Positions 28,573-37,680 of a stretch of DNA of 64,000 nucleotides are shown piece by piece. The position numbers and the translations under genes are program-made. The stretch's first letter is position 1. Each line of letters opens with the position of its first letter. The notes under the pieces were generated by a model. The model saw only the letters and a list, made by a program, of their open reading frames with translations. It made no database searches and was not told the origin of the DNA. This DNA comes from Klebsiella sp. RIT-PI-d. Lineage in GTDB: Bacteria > Pseudomonadota > Gammaproteobacteria > Enterobacterales > Enterobacteriaceae. The DNA lies in assembly GCF_001187865.1 (NCBI RefSeq), contig NZ_LGIT01000009.1, forward strand, positions 1,612,001 to 1,676,000, read 5' to 3'.

Positions 28573-28609
28573 AAAAAGCAGATCCTGATTGAATCCGGGT
28601 CTGCTTTTT
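28573..28609 (+). terminator. Integrase gene terminator
   Basis: Stem AAAAAGCAGA / TCTGCTTTTT with a 17-base loop, 30 bases after the integrase stop codon, ending in a T-run. Confidence 0.8.
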
Positions 28610-28656
28610 GCGTTGAAAGGATTTGCTTTCAATTTTTGGGTTATTAATCGAAAAGC

Positions 28657-29323
28657 GTACAAAATTATTCTACGTAGAATAATTCTGTACGAAAACCTAT
28701 CAATATATTACGAATCAATAGGCAAATAACGAAAATTATCCACAGTGAATAATTTCAGGCGAGAGCTGCCAGACAATCTGCACCAGAAACCGATTTACCG
28801 ATACGCCATAGTTGCACCAGTTCAGTGCCATCGTTTACCTGCACCAGTCTGCCGTCGCCTGCCTGTGTCAGGACTGCGCCAGATACTGCCGGATAAACAT
28901 CAAACTGCGCCAGTATAAAGGCCTTTTCCGGTCTGGCGCTGTTACCCTTAGTCGCCCTTTACCTTTATCTGGCCTTTTTCCTTTTGCTGGCGCAATCATC
29001 AGCAAAATACCGTAACGCTGCACCAGAAATCTGTTAATAGGCCATACCGTTCAGAAACATTGTTATTAAAAGGAAACCGTACAAAAAATTTCTACGTAGA
29101 AATTTTTTCGGTGGATAACGATGAATAAAGGATATTTTATAATGTGATGGCTATCAAAAATCGACCATCAAAACATAATCTATTGATTTATAATGAATAA
29201 CAATGAATTCAATAGTCGATGATTATTATTCTTATCAATATTGATAGGAAAGTATGCAAAAAACCGATTAATACCCCTAGATTAATAGGAAATCACCCGA
29301 AATTATTTGAGGGCAAATAATTT
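28657..29323. repeat. AT-rich palindromes between the two recombinases
   Basis: Three long inverted repeats. 28657-28690 is a 34-base near-perfect palindrome centred on TACGTA with GTAC ends. 29076-29112 is centred on the same TACGTA with ACCG/CGGT ends. 29300-29323 has arms AAATTATTTG / CAAATAATTT. The sequence GTACGAAAACC-T/G-AT follows the first and third. A weaker one is at 28732-28757. No gene is supported in this interval (28544-29480). Possible roles are recombinase or excisionase binding, or replication control. Confidence 0.7.
28778..29026. repeat. Cluster of CTGCRCCAG 9-mers (left)
   Basis: Exact CTGCACCAG or CTGCGCCAG copies start at 28778, 28839, 28874, 28905 and 29018. Near matches lie at 28812, 28933 and 28987. 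The reverse complement of the same 9-mer forms a second cluster at 30651-30913. The density resembles iterons of a replication origin or multiple recombinase sites. Confidence 0.7.
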
Positions 29324-29480
29324 TGTACGAAAACCGATGGATAACTCGATTTTTTCAAGGCAACGGCTATCAATCAACTTCGCCAGTTTGTCCGTACCTT
29401 TTGTAACAACTGTCATAATATCAACATCTTACCTATTAATAATCATATTTTACGAGTTGGAAACTATTATTTTTTGCCAA

Positions 29481-30359
29481 TCAATCTCTTCTTCCGTAAA
29501 CCTGCGCCACATACCGCCCGCGCCCGTCGCCGTGCCCCAAATCCATCGCCGTCATTGCCAGCGCTTCCTTTTCACCAAATCCCTGCGCCAGATAATGACG
29601 AATAGCATCCTGCGCCCATGCATAACGCAACGAGTGCGGGGAATATACGCCCGTTAACCCGAGACATGACGCCTGACTGTGCCAGTACTTCATCGCGCTT
29701 TTCAGATCGGGCTTATCTATCAGCCTGCCATGACGATCTTCTGCCACAGCCAGCGCATTATCCAGCGCTTTTCTGACAGCGCCAGCATCAAGAATGACGG
29801 TTTCACGCAGCCGTCCACCTTTAGTGCCAAACACCACGGTTAACCGGGTATCGCCACGATCCAGCGCCTGCCGCCATGTTTTCAGCGACTGTACGCTCTG
29901 CACCGCCTCCTGTGAACGCAACCCCATCAGCCTTGAGAGTTCCAGCGCTGCCGCCAGCCCCGGATCTTTTGCGCGGGCGGTTTCCAGCACATGACGGTAA
30001 TGCTCCGGCGCGATAGCCAGCTTCGTACCGTTACGGGATGCGCCGGATAATCCCAGCGAGCGGTTATTCAGCCGCTCACTCTGCGCCAGCCTGTCACGCC
30101 CGGCCTGTTTCAGAATGCAGCGTACCGCTGCCATCTCGTTTTGCAGGGAACGCTTCGTGATGCCCTGCGCCAGCCGTTCACGGATATAACCCTCTACATG
30201 CCGCGCCTTAAGCTGCTCCACCCGTCGGATCTGCACATTCTGCGCCAGTACCAGACGTTCACAAAACCGCTGCGCCAGCTTAATGCGGTCGTGAACCGTT
30301 TTATGGCTACCGCCTGCCTGCTGCGCAAGGCGCTTCATTTCCTGCTCCAGAATCCCCAT
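29481..30359 (-). CDS. Second tyrosine recombinase (Integrase_1 type)
   Basis: A 292-residue tyrosine recombinase of the kind carried by integrative islands, distinct from the P4 integrase. The N-terminal half is a SAM-like core-binding domain (TVHDRIKLAQRFCERL, KRSLQNEMAAVRCILKQAGR). The catalytic half has LSRLMGLRSQEAV (Arg), SPHSLRYAWAQD (HxxR), DLGHGDGRGRYVAQVYG (His and Tyr). It is transcribed toward the P4 integrase and lies between two inverted clusters of a 9-bp repeat. It may act in resolution or in movement of part of the island; this is not proven. Confidence 0.8.
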   Translation of the reverse strand: MGILEQEMKRLAQQAGGSHKTVHDRIKLAQRFCERLVLAQNVQIRRVEQLKARHVEGYIRERLAQGITKRSLQNEMAAVRCILKQAGRDRLAQSERLNNRSLGLSGASRNGTKLAIAPEHYRHVLETARAKDPGLAAALELSRLMGLRSQEAVQSVQSLKTWRQALDRGDTRLTVVFGTKGGRLRETVILDAGAVRKALDNALAVAEDRHGRLIDKPDLKSAMKYWHSQASCLGLTGVYSPHSLRYAWAQDAIRHYLAQGFGEKEALAMTAMDLGHGDGRGRYVAQVYGRRD

Positions 30360-30650
30360 ATTTTCCCCCTTTCATGATTGCCGCAAACTCATCGCCAAAA
30401 AACCAACACTGATACAGCTTTCCCCGGCGCGTAGGCCGATAGCCCCTGTTTTTTTGCCGGGGCTGCGAACGATACCTGAGCGCCGGGGCGGCAGCCGTTG
30501 AGGTGTGGAGGGGCTTCGGTTGTGCTCTCTGAGCAGCCGCCCGCATTAGCGGGTCATCCCCCGGATCGTCCTGATCCCCTCTGGTATCGGTTCATGTTCT
30601 CCTTATTGGTCAAATGGCCTGAAAAGGCGGTGTCAGGATCCAGCCGTGAG

Positions 30651-30913
30651 CTGGCGCAGTTGAGTTTTCTGGTGCAGGTCGAAAAGGCTGCGTGCGTCAC
30701 TTTCCCGCTCTGCGCGGTTAAAGTGACGCACTGGCACTGGTGCAGTGTCTGAAAATTTACCGTCTGGTGCAGCTTTACGGCCACGCGGCAGCAAAGCCTT
30801 GCGGCAATGCAGGCCGCAGTCCGTAAGGTAAAAAGCACTGAGGGTGTCAGCAGATATAAGTTAGCCGGGAGAATTCCGGCGCGGTGCAGATTCAGACCAG
30901 CAGTCTGGCGCAG
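30651..30913. repeat. Cluster of CTGGYGCAG 9-mers (right, inverted)
   Basis: Exact CTGGCGCAG or CTGGTGCAG copies start at 30651, 30669, 30737, 30764 and 30905, with a weaker one near 30881. This is the inverse orientation of the cluster at 28778-29026, so the two frame the second recombinase. The surrounding interval 30360-31157 has no gene I can support; its long minus-strand open frame lacks recognisable protein features. Confidence 0.7.
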
Positions 30914-31157
30914 TAAAGGATGTATCGTGTTAAAACTCTGGCCTCCGTCGCGATGTTCTGCGACCCGGTGTTTGCAGAGGTCGGCACCAGTAAACGGATC
31001 AACCGTCCTGATAACAGGCGCTTCTTTCAGGTTGTGAAGCGTGGCGCTGTCAACGACAGCATAGGGCAACGGGGAGACTATGCCAGTGCCGCTGGCGCGG
31101 AAAGGAGAAACTATTTTTACCAACAAAAGGATTTTTTAATCACATGTCGTTATAAAA

Positions 31158-31196
31158 AAGGAGAGCGCTGTATGTGACAGCGCTCTCCTTCAGGTT
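31158..31196 (-). terminator. Terminator of the toxin-antitoxin operon
   Basis: Perfect 14-bp stem AAGGAGAGCGCTGT / ACAGCGCTCTCCTT (31158-31190). On the minus strand it is followed by TTTTTT. It lies about 20 bases after the toxin stop codon. Confidence 0.85.
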
Positions 31197-31208
31197 ACAT
31201 AAAAAACA

Positions 31209-31541
31209 TCAGCTCAAAATGGCCTCCAGCCGGGCCAGCACCTCATTCACGACAGCGTCGGGTATGCGCTCCAGTCGCTTACCATTTCGGGCTCCCATAT
31301 CAATGGTTCTGGGCTGGTCGCAGCGGATCACGCCCGTTGTTTTTGTTCCCGCGCCGTCCAGTGAGACGGTAAAACCGGCTTCGCGAGCAAAGTTTCCGCC
31401 GCTGGTCACAGGGACAACAACGGGCAACCGGGTGAACGTGTTAAATGATGCCTTCGATACGATAAGCACCGAACGTTTTCCGCTTTGCTCGTGGCCGGCA
31501 ATCGGATCCAGTGAAACAAGCCAAATTTCCCCTCTGTCCAT
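31209..31541 (-). CDS. MazF/PemK-type toxin endoribonuclease
   Basis: A 110-residue PemK/MazF toxin: MDRGEIWLVSLDPIAGHEQSGKRS opens with the family pattern (RGEIW, G-E/H-Q-G-K-RP-like). Later come VPVTSGG and GVIRCDQPRTIDM, the conserved Q-R/T-D core. Relatives such as ChpB cleave mRNA at short motifs and arrest growth. Its ATG directly follows the antitoxin stop codon with no gap. Together they form an addiction module stabilising the island. Confidence 0.9.
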   Translation of the reverse strand: MDRGEIWLVSLDPIAGHEQSGKRSVLIVSKASFNTFTRLPVVVPVTSGGNFAREAGFTVSLDGAGTKTTGVIRCDQPRTIDMGARNGKRLERIPDAVVNEVLARLEAILS

Positions 31542-31799
31542 CTACAGGATCTCCTTGCCCACCGCAGGTGCATCAATCCATTCCCGACCCTCTTCGCTTA
31601 TTTCAGCATGCGGATCGCACTGTGCCAGCAGTTCCTCAAGCGAATAACGGGGCCGTTTCTGGGGTTCAATAATCAGGCAGCCATTATCAATGGTCATACC
31701 CACTTCGCTGTCCGTCGACAGCTCCAGCGTTTTCAGCACGGCGGGAGGAACCGCCAGCATGATGGATCCGCCGACCTTTTTCAGGCGAGTTGTATACAT
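31542..31799 (-). CDS. AbrB-fold antitoxin of the MazF-type pair
   Basis: An 85-residue antitoxin with an N-terminal SpoVT/AbrB DNA-binding swapped hairpin (TRLKKVGGSIMLAVPPAVLKTL) and an acidic C-terminal tail for toxin binding (SLEELLAQCDPHAEISEEGREW). Start at MYTTRLKK with GGAGGT just upstream. Expected to repress its own operon. Resembles ChpS/PemI-type antitoxins. Confidence 0.88.
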   Translation of the reverse strand: MYTTRLKKVGGSIMLAVPPAVLKTLELSTDSEVGMTIDNGCLIIEPQKRPRYSLEELLAQCDPHAEISEEGREWIDAPAVGKEIL

Positions 31800-32147
31800 A
31801 GAGCACCTCCGGATATTATATTTTAATATAACATCTACAGCAGGCGATGCACAATTATTCATCGGATTCATTGTGATTTCCTTAGCGTAATAAAGCGTGA
31901 AGAAAGCCTTAATCCATCAGAGGACAGATCCGGCAGTTTTCAAAGGCGACATTGCCGGTAAAACGGCAACCGTCCTGATACATCAGGCGCTTCTTTCAGG
32001 TCACGAAGCATTTCATGCAGGCGGGAGCTTAGTGCGTAACAAAGAAGGCCGATAATAGAAAACTGTTTTTGCAGTTCAAAGGATTCTTGTGGATCGGATA
32101 AACAAAATGCGGCGCAGCTTCCGTATCCGGGCTGCGCCGGAGGAACA

Positions 32148-32354
32148 TCAGCGATAGCGCGAAGGCCAGATTTGCTCAGGCGCGATATCTAACGCTTCGG
32201 CAATTAACCTTTCACCTTTGGGCCAGCGGCGGGTAAGCGCATTAGCCAGCGTGGAGGATGCCAGCCCCGCCTGACGCGAAAGTGCTGACAGCGAAGTGCC
32301 ACGTTTTTTCAGCCCGGCAATAATATCGGCCGAATGCCAGTCCTGTCGCATCAT
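32148..32354 (-). CDS. Ner/Nlp-family DNA-binding protein
   Basis: A 68-residue helix-turn-helix protein. DWHSADIIAGLKKRGTSLSALSRQAGLASSTLANALTR and WPKGERLIAEALDIAPEQIWPSRY match phage Mu Ner and the bacterial Nlp/SfsB proteins. Such proteins regulate early operons of mobile elements. The start overlaps the stop codon of the upstream 153-residue gene by four bases, so they are co-translated. Confidence 0.85.
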   Translation of the reverse strand: MMRQDWHSADIIAGLKKRGTSLSALSRQAGLASSTLANALTRRWPKGERLIAEALDIAPEQIWPSRYR

Positions 32355-32812
32355 GCGGCCACCTCGTCGATAAACTTCACACCATCGGCGGTGCGGAGCC
32401 AGCGCGGGGCTTTCATTTCCGCAGCGAAGTAGTTGATCAGGTCATACAGCAAGTAGCTAAGCTGTTTCTCCTTTTCAGAAGAAAATCCTTGCTCCGCCAG
32501 CGTCTGCGTCAGGGAGAGACAGTAGCGACAAAGCTCTGTGCATTCAGGCTCGAAACGGGGGGAATTTGCAGGGAGAGTGTCAACGGTCAGGCTTTCAATA
32601 AGATGGGGAGGAACGGGTTCTAACAACGTGGGCTGCAACAGCGTCAGACAGGCGTTGAGTCTGCCGCAGAGCGCCATTTTCAGTGTGGGATCGTTGCTTT
32701 CAATCAGGGTTTCGGCGAAGTTTTCGCAGTGATCGGCAAGGACGGTGAAGTCCGTGGCGGTATTAAAGGGAACAGCAAGTAACGGATGTGTTTTGGTGGG
32801 GATCGTAGCCAT
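32351..32812 (-). CDS. Island protein of unknown function
   Basis: A 153-residue, mostly helical, acidic cytoplasmic protein. It has four cysteines (LCGRLNACLTLL, ECTELCRYC) but no zinc-finger spacing that I recognise. Similar genes accompany ner-like and ash genes in P4-like satellite elements. Coupled by a 4-base overlap to the Ner-like gene. Function unknown; a role in element regulation is plausible. Confidence 0.6.
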   Translation of the reverse strand: MATIPTKTHPLLAVPFNTATDFTVLADHCENFAETLIESNDPTLKMALCGRLNACLTLLQPTLLEPVPPHLIESLTVDTLPANSPRFEPECTELCRYCLSLTQTLAEQGFSSEKEKQLSYLLYDLINYFAAEMKAPRWLRTADGVKFIDEVAA

Positions 32813-32948
32813 AGAGGCAACCTCCTGTAACAGGTTTAAAACCCACCACCAGAGGTTCCAATCTCATGGTGGTGGACTGAACGGGGTTGGAACTACCGGC
32901 GTTACAGGCAACCGGCGCACCTTGCGGTGCCCCCGCCCAGCCCACCAT
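32763..32948 (-). CDS. Ash-family small protein (P4-like)
   Basis: The frame MVGWAGAPQGAPVACNAG followed by SSNPVQSTT matches the conserved core of the phage P4 Ash family. Residues that normally precede it in some relatives (SAKSGAGIGTLRNVTGD) are found upstream in another frame (around 33030-33060). So either translation begins at the Met here or the gene is frameshifted. The 3' end overlaps the next gene by 50 bases, so the last 16 residues may not be authentic. Role unknown. Confidence 0.45.
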   Translation of the reverse strand: MVGWAGAPQGAPVACNAGSSNPVQSTTMRLEPLVVGFKPVTGGCLYGYDPHQNTSVTCCSL

Positions 32949-33349
32949 TGAGGTATAACCGAGCGCACAACATAAAAAAGACGCGGGACGCGTCGTATGT
33001 CGCCTGTAACATTTCTCAGGGTTCCAATCCCGGCACCTGATTTTGCAGATGCGGGGTAAGGATACTGCGATTGGGGATGGACAGCAAGAAGCATCGATGG
33101 AAAATAGAAGCAGAAATACAATACCCCCAGATAATTTTTCTTTAGCACGTAAAAAGTCGAAATTTCAGAACCATATCAAATTATGCACAATTTTCTCTCA
33201 TTAAACTGGATCAGTTTAAGTATTGAAAGTGCCCATATGGGTATTTGAATACTTTGTTCGCAGCAATATTAGTCGTGGAATGAACGGTAGGATTCAGTTG
33301 GACTGATTGTCTATCGTATTTAAGAGATATGTATGAGGATGATACATCA
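32949..33349. other. Non-coding interval before the anticodon nuclease gene
   Basis: About 400 bases containing the Ash-like upstream segment in a second frame and the leader of the divergent nuclease gene. The part after 33100 becomes AT-rich, marking a change from satellite core to defence cargo. No further gene is supported. Confidence 0.4.
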
Positions 33350-35770
33350 ATGATCAATCAGATTGACATTTCTAATTTTGGTAGTTTTAGTGATTTTACC
33401 TGGCGAAAAAGTGTTAAAGATCGCGGTAATAATGTTCAGAGCTTTAAACGATTAAATGTCTTGTATGGGCGCAACTATTCGGGAAAAACTACCTTATCAC
33501 GGATCTTTCGAGCTTTAGAGACAAAACATCTTCCCCCTAACTTTACGACTCCATCTTTAACTATTTACGGCGATAAGGGTAATATTACTTCTGCCGACGT
33601 CAATAACCACCACTACGATATCAGAGTCTATAATCGTGATTTTGTGAACGATAACCTCAGTTTTCTTGTCAATCAGGATAGTGGTGAAATCAAAACATTT
33701 GCTATCGTTGGTGAGAAAAATAAAGAAATCGAAGATGCCATTGCAGAAATAGAAACCGAACTTGGTAGCATAGAAACAAAATCAGGTTTTCGCTTTAATC
33801 AGGAAGAAAAAAACAAAAAATGGAATCAGGCTAAGACCAATCATCAAACTGCTTCAGATGCTCTGGAAGAAAAACTAAGATCTCACGCTAATAATAAGAT
33901 AAAAAAGAATCGAGAATATGGGAAATCAGTTTACAGCATTACAAATATAAAACAGGATATCTCGGCCATTAAGAAAGTTGAATTTAGATGTCTTAGTATG
34001 GAAGAGCAAGCGCACAAGATTTCGCTCCTGAGACAAGAGGCGCTTCCTGACATTACTACCTTGATAAATATTGATCTTAAAATCGCAGAAATCAGAAAAA
34101 TAGCAGAAGAGCTTCTCTCCAGACGGATTATACCTACCCAACCTCTCCAGGAACTACTTAACGATAGCATTTTACAAACATGGGTAAAACAGGGGATCCC
34201 ACTTCATAAAGAAAAGAGAGAGACGTGTGCTTTCTGTCGCCAAAATTTGCCGCATGATATCTGGCAGGTTCTGGACTCTCATTTTAACAAGGAGTCCTCA
34301 GTTCTGGAATCAGACATTGATAGCTGCTTAACGTCTATCTCAAATGCAATTGTTAAGATTCCTACATTTATGACTTTGACAGGGAATATGTTTTATCCTG
34401 AAGAGCGTGTTGCATTCGAGCAAAGTAAGACGAACCTTGATGAAGAATTAGCCGTCAACAAACAAGATCTGGAATTTTTGGAAAAAGCATTAACTTCAAG
34501 AAAAAACGATCTGTTTAAACCGTTAGAAATACCCGACTCTCATTATTCTGTTGAAAAAATTCAGCAGTGTTCTCACGATATAAATAGCTTGGTGAGTAAA
34601 AACAACACTCGAACAAAGACACTCGAAAAAGATAAGATTGCAGCCCGCGACGCACTAAGACTTACTGATGTTGCATCCTTCATTCAAACAATTAACTATG
34701 ATGATGAATTAATTCGTATAGAGAATTTAAAAACAGAAGCCAATAAAGTGTCCACTGATCTTCTTGATGCCAGAACTCAAGTCACTGAACGCGAAAAAAA
34801 GATCACACAACTGCAGGGTGAACAAAAAGACGAACGCAAAGGACCAGAAAAAGTAAATGCACTGCTCAATCATTACTTTGGACACGATAGCATACAATTA
34901 GAAGCCAAAGACGATTCGATTAAAACATCAGTTAAATTCGAAATTATGCGAGGAGGAAAATCGGCCTTCAACCTAAGCGAAGGTGAATGTAGTTTAATCG
35001 CACTTTGCTATTTTATCGCAAAACTGGAAGAACCAGAGAGTAAAGGTAAAGAGCTTATTATTTATATTGATGACCCAATCTCCAGTTTAGATGGGAATCA
35101 TATATTTTTTATGTTCAGCCTGATTGAAGGATTGATAGCTAAACCAATTAAAAATACTGATAATTCCAATAGCTATCGATACAAGCAACTTTTCATTTCC
35201 ACGCATAATCTGGATTTTTTAAAATACCTCAAAAGATTATCTATTCCTAAAAAGAAAATCACGGTCGGTGAAGGTAAGGCAAGAAACGTCGAAGACAAAG
35301 AAAACTTCATGCTGGAACGTAACGGCAGAGGAAGTAATATTATTCTTATGCCTGCGTATTTGAATGATTATATTACGGAATTTAATTATCTTTTTCAGCA
35401 GATTTACAAATGCCGAGATCAGACTATGGCAAATGAATCCTACGAACCATTTTATGGTTTCGGAAATAATCTCAGAAAATTTCTGGAAGCATTCCTGTAC
35501 TTCAAGTATCCCTGGCATGACGATAAAAATGATTCATTTGAGAAGATCAAGAAATTTTTTGGCGAAGAGGATGCGACTGCCATTGCATTGATAAATCGCC
35601 TCAACAATGAATATTCGCATCTTGAATCAATACCTGACCGTGGATTTAAACCACTTGAGGTTCCTGAGATTTCCAGGGTGGCCAATTTCGTTCTGGATAA
35701 AATGCACAAATCAGACCCTGACCAGTACAATTATTTGTTGAAAAGTATTGGGGAATATCAGGAAGTATAA
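33350..35770 (+). CDS. RloC/PrrC-like anticodon nuclease
   Basis: An 806-residue ABC-type ATPase fused to a nuclease domain. The head has Walker A GRNYSGKTTL (Lys46), signature LSEGECSLIALC, and Walker B ELIIYIDDPISSLD, the AAA_13 pattern. The middle is coiled coil with a CAFC zinc hook (Cys293, Cys296) as in RloC and Rad50. The C-terminal domain carries RKFLE (Arg709, Glu713) and a later His757 in EYSHLES, matching the Arg-Glu-His catalytic set of PrrC-type tRNA anticodon nucleases. Relatives cut the tRNA wobble position when phage or DNA damage disarms the host. I start at the second ATG (MINQIDISNFG). No restriction-modification genes are adjacent, unlike classical prr loci. Confidence 0.8.
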   Translation: MINQIDISNFGSFSDFTWRKSVKDRGNNVQSFKRLNVLYGRNYSGKTTLSRIFRALETKHLPPNFTTPSLTIYGDKGNITSADVNNHHYDIRVYNRDFVNDNLSFLVNQDSGEIKTFAIVGEKNKEIEDAIAEIETELGSIETKSGFRFNQEEKNKKWNQAKTNHQTASDALEEKLRSHANNKIKKNREYGKSVYSITNIKQDISAIKKVEFRCLSMEEQAHKISLLRQEALPDITTLINIDLKIAEIRKIAEELLSRRIIPTQPLQELLNDSILQTWVKQGIPLHKEKRETCAFCRQNLPHDIWQVLDSHFNKESSVLESDIDSCLTSISNAIVKIPTFMTLTGNMFYPEERVAFEQSKTNLDEELAVNKQDLEFLEKALTSRKNDLFKPLEIPDSHYSVEKIQQCSHDINSLVSKNNTRTKTLEKDKIAARDALRLTDVASFIQTINYDDELIRIENLKTEANKVSTDLLDARTQVTEREKKITQLQGEQKDERKGPEKVNALLNHYFGHDSIQLEAKDDSIKTSVKFEIMRGGKSAFNLSEGECSLIALCYFIAKLEEPESKGKELIIYIDDPISSLDGNHIFFMFSLIEGLIAKPIKNTDNSNSYRYKQLFISTHNLDFLKYLKRLSIPKKKITVGEGKARNVEDKENFMLERNGRGSNIILMPAYLNDYITEFNYLFQQIYKCRDQTMANESYEPFYGFGNNLRKFLEAFLYFKYPWHDDKNDSFEKIKKFFGEEDATAIALINRLNNEYSHLESIPDRGFKPLEVPEISRVANFVLDKMHKSDPDQYNYLLKSIGEYQEV

Positions 35771-35785
35771 AAACAATATATCCTA

Positions 35786-35809
35786 GATGCCCGGCTTAAA
35801 CCGGGCATC
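35786..35809. terminator. Stem-loop between convergent genes
   Basis: Perfect 9-bp hairpin GATGCCCGG / CCGGGCATC with a CTTAAA loop, between the stop codons of the nuclease gene and the 600-residue gene. T-tracts are weak, so termination is likely but not certain. Confidence 0.6.
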
Positions 35810-35835
35810 GTCACAGTAAGTATGCCCTAACACGA

Positions 35836-37638
35836 TCATTTTGCACAATATATTACAGGCACTGCATTAACTTCTTTGACCGCATGAGAAAAGGAAGACA
35901 GTATCCATAAAAGTTGGATCACATGCGGCTTTACTGGCAGATTACGTCGCAATTTACCAAACTCACGCTTAACTTCATTTTTTGAAATAAATGAACAGCT
36001 CAAAATACATTTTCTGTGCAATTTGACATCTTTTGATAAATCATCAAGATACTTTTTGAGTTTTCTTGTATCACCTTTTCTTATCTTTTTGATCTTCGTT
36101 TCGGTATTGTTATTTGCATAATTTTTCTTTAGTTTATTTCTAACTTTATCTAAAAGATCCGGCGCGCTAAAATACATGTATCCAAGATTTTTAATTGCCT
36201 GTCCGACAACATCATGTAACTTGCTTGCTGACGTCGTCTTCGAGCCATGTTTTGAATGAATGAAACTGATGCAAGAATCTTGTTTATTAAACGTAATGTG
36301 GTCAGCCCATTCGTTCCCCAGATCGTCGCAAAATATATAGTCATCATTCTTATGAATTTCTTCAACTAAATCAAACATTGATCCCGTAGAGAATTTAGTA
36401 CTCAGTTTTGTAAAAGTACCCTTTTCACTTAGTACCTTATCCATATTGTCAACAGGCATAAGAATTTCCAGAATACTATTTATTTCTGAAATTCCAGACG
36501 CATCCTCGAAGCAATTCCCCATAAAATACATATAACGAGGATCCTGGAATGTTATACTATAGAATCCATTTTTAAAGATGAAACTCTGGAGCGTAGATTC
36601 TTTACCATTCGATACAACTTTTAACCGTCTAAGGATAGTAGACTCTATTGTAAGCGTTTTATTATTCCTTTTTATTTTTGCACTGCCAATAGCTGAATCA
36701 AGCGTCAAATCATTTCTGATTTCATAAACTTTTTCGAGTTTTTGAAAAAGCTTATTAAGCTTCTTCTCAGATAGATAACAATCTTCACCGTCGGGAAGTT
36801 TATATTTAATCCTTAGCCCTTCTGACTCTATTTTTTCATACAAAGCAGTACTTTCAATGAGGAGTGCATTCGGCAGAGTTAATGCCATAACTTCATTTAA
36901 TTCTTTCTGTTGTGCAAAATAATTTAAAAAATCTTTGATACCGCCACCTTGTCTGACAAGACATAATTGATGGTAAGACCATGAGGCAATATCATCGAAA
37001 CTAATTCTCTGTGATGCTTCAACTAATCTGCCACTGCCTGAAATTGTCTTGATTGTTGGGCCTTGTCGAAGTTTCAAATAGTAAGGTATAGATCTGCCAG
37101 CGGCATGTGTAGAAAAAGCCCCCTTAAGATCTGATGATTCAAATGAACGATTCCTGATGGCTTTATCCGAATTAGTCATACTTCGCGTGGATATTTTCTG
37201 AAATGAAACATCAGAATCATTAAATGTTCCTGCCAATGAGTGACTTGTGATTAAATTAAAATCTTTCTCTAATTTATCAGATATGTTTGCACAGCTCTTT
37301 TTTATTATGGCTATACTGTTATCAAATTCCAGAATCAATATGAATGCATATATTGTATCGTAAAAATTCTCACCACCTTCAGCCTCCCCCATAAAATAGA
37401 CAGGCCTTAGTGTAGGGAAGACGCGCAGAGAATAAATAAAATTAACATCAGCATCAATAAAGTTCCTTCCCACCCTGAAATCATTTATCAGATAATCAGA
37501 ATCTGATTCAATATTATCATCGGCAGAATTCAGGATGCTCAGAATTTCGTCATTTGTAATTTGTCTTTCCTCATTATCGAGAGGAATTTTAAGATCATAG
37601 AACTGGACATTTTTTGTAAGCTCTAATCTGTCAATCAT
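35836..37638 (-). CDS. Unrecognised 600-residue protein downstream of jetD
   Basis: A soluble protein with no membrane segment and no nucleotide-binding motif I can identify. It has an acidic N-terminal half (NDEILSILNSADDNIESDSD) and a lysine-rich C-terminal region (KIKKIRKGDTRKLKKYLDDLSKD) that could bind nucleic acid. It follows jetD by 42 bases on the same strand, and AAGGGATAA precedes its ATG, so it is likely the last gene of the Wadjet operon. I cannot name a family. It may be a defence accessory or a separate defence gene that landed here. Confidence 0.6.
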   Translation of the reverse strand: MIDRLELTKNVQFYDLKIPLDNEERQITNDEILSILNSADDNIESDSDYLINDFRVGRNFIDADVNFIYSLRVFPTLRPVYFMGEAEGGENFYDTIYAFILILEFDNSIAIIKKSCANISDKLEKDFNLITSHSLAGTFNDSDVSFQKISTRSMTNSDKAIRNRSFESSDLKGAFSTHAAGRSIPYYLKLRQGPTIKTISGSGRLVEASQRISFDDIASWSYHQLCLVRQGGGIKDFLNYFAQQKELNEVMALTLPNALLIESTALYEKIESEGLRIKYKLPDGEDCYLSEKKLNKLFQKLEKVYEIRNDLTLDSAIGSAKIKRNNKTLTIESTILRRLKVVSNGKESTLQSFIFKNGFYSITFQDPRYMYFMGNCFEDASGISEINSILEILMPVDNMDKVLSEKGTFTKLSTKFSTGSMFDLVEEIHKNDDYIFCDDLGNEWADHITFNKQDSCISFIHSKHGSKTTSASKLHDVVGQAIKNLGYMYFSAPDLLDKVRNKLKKNYANNNTETKIKKIRKGDTRKLKKYLDDLSKDVKLHRKCILSCSFISKNEVKREFGKLRRNLPVKPHVIQLLWILSSFSHAVKEVNAVPVIYCAK

Positions 37639-37680
37639 TAAATTATCCCTTATGAATTCTACAAGTCTAATTTCTTTTTT

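Larger units (their letters stand above)
31009..32005. repeat. Dispersed repeat pair flanking the toxin-antitoxin genes
   Basis: Two imperfect copies of about 45 bases, at roughly 31001-31043 and 31964-32005, share CCGTCCTGAT and AGGCGCTTCTTTCAGGT plus GAAGC. On the minus strand both read NLKEAP or DLKEAP. The right copy lies in an open frame (FELQKQFSIIGLLCYALSS and on, stop at 31940) that has no clear start, so a decayed small gene is possible. Confidence 0.55.

Noticed and set aside
28640..31000. CRISPR array
   Set aside because: The 9-mers and palindromes are irregularly spaced and too short, with no uniform spacers and no cas gene.
30554..31126. 190-residue open frame on the minus strand
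   Set aside because: It spans the 9-mer repeat cluster, has unusual composition and no recognisable domain or ribosome site; more likely chance in GC-rich non-coding DNA.
32864..33148. 94-residue minus-strand open frame
   Set aside because: Only its middle matches the upstream part of Ash-like genes; the rest is out of frame with the conserved core, so it is not listed as a separate gene.
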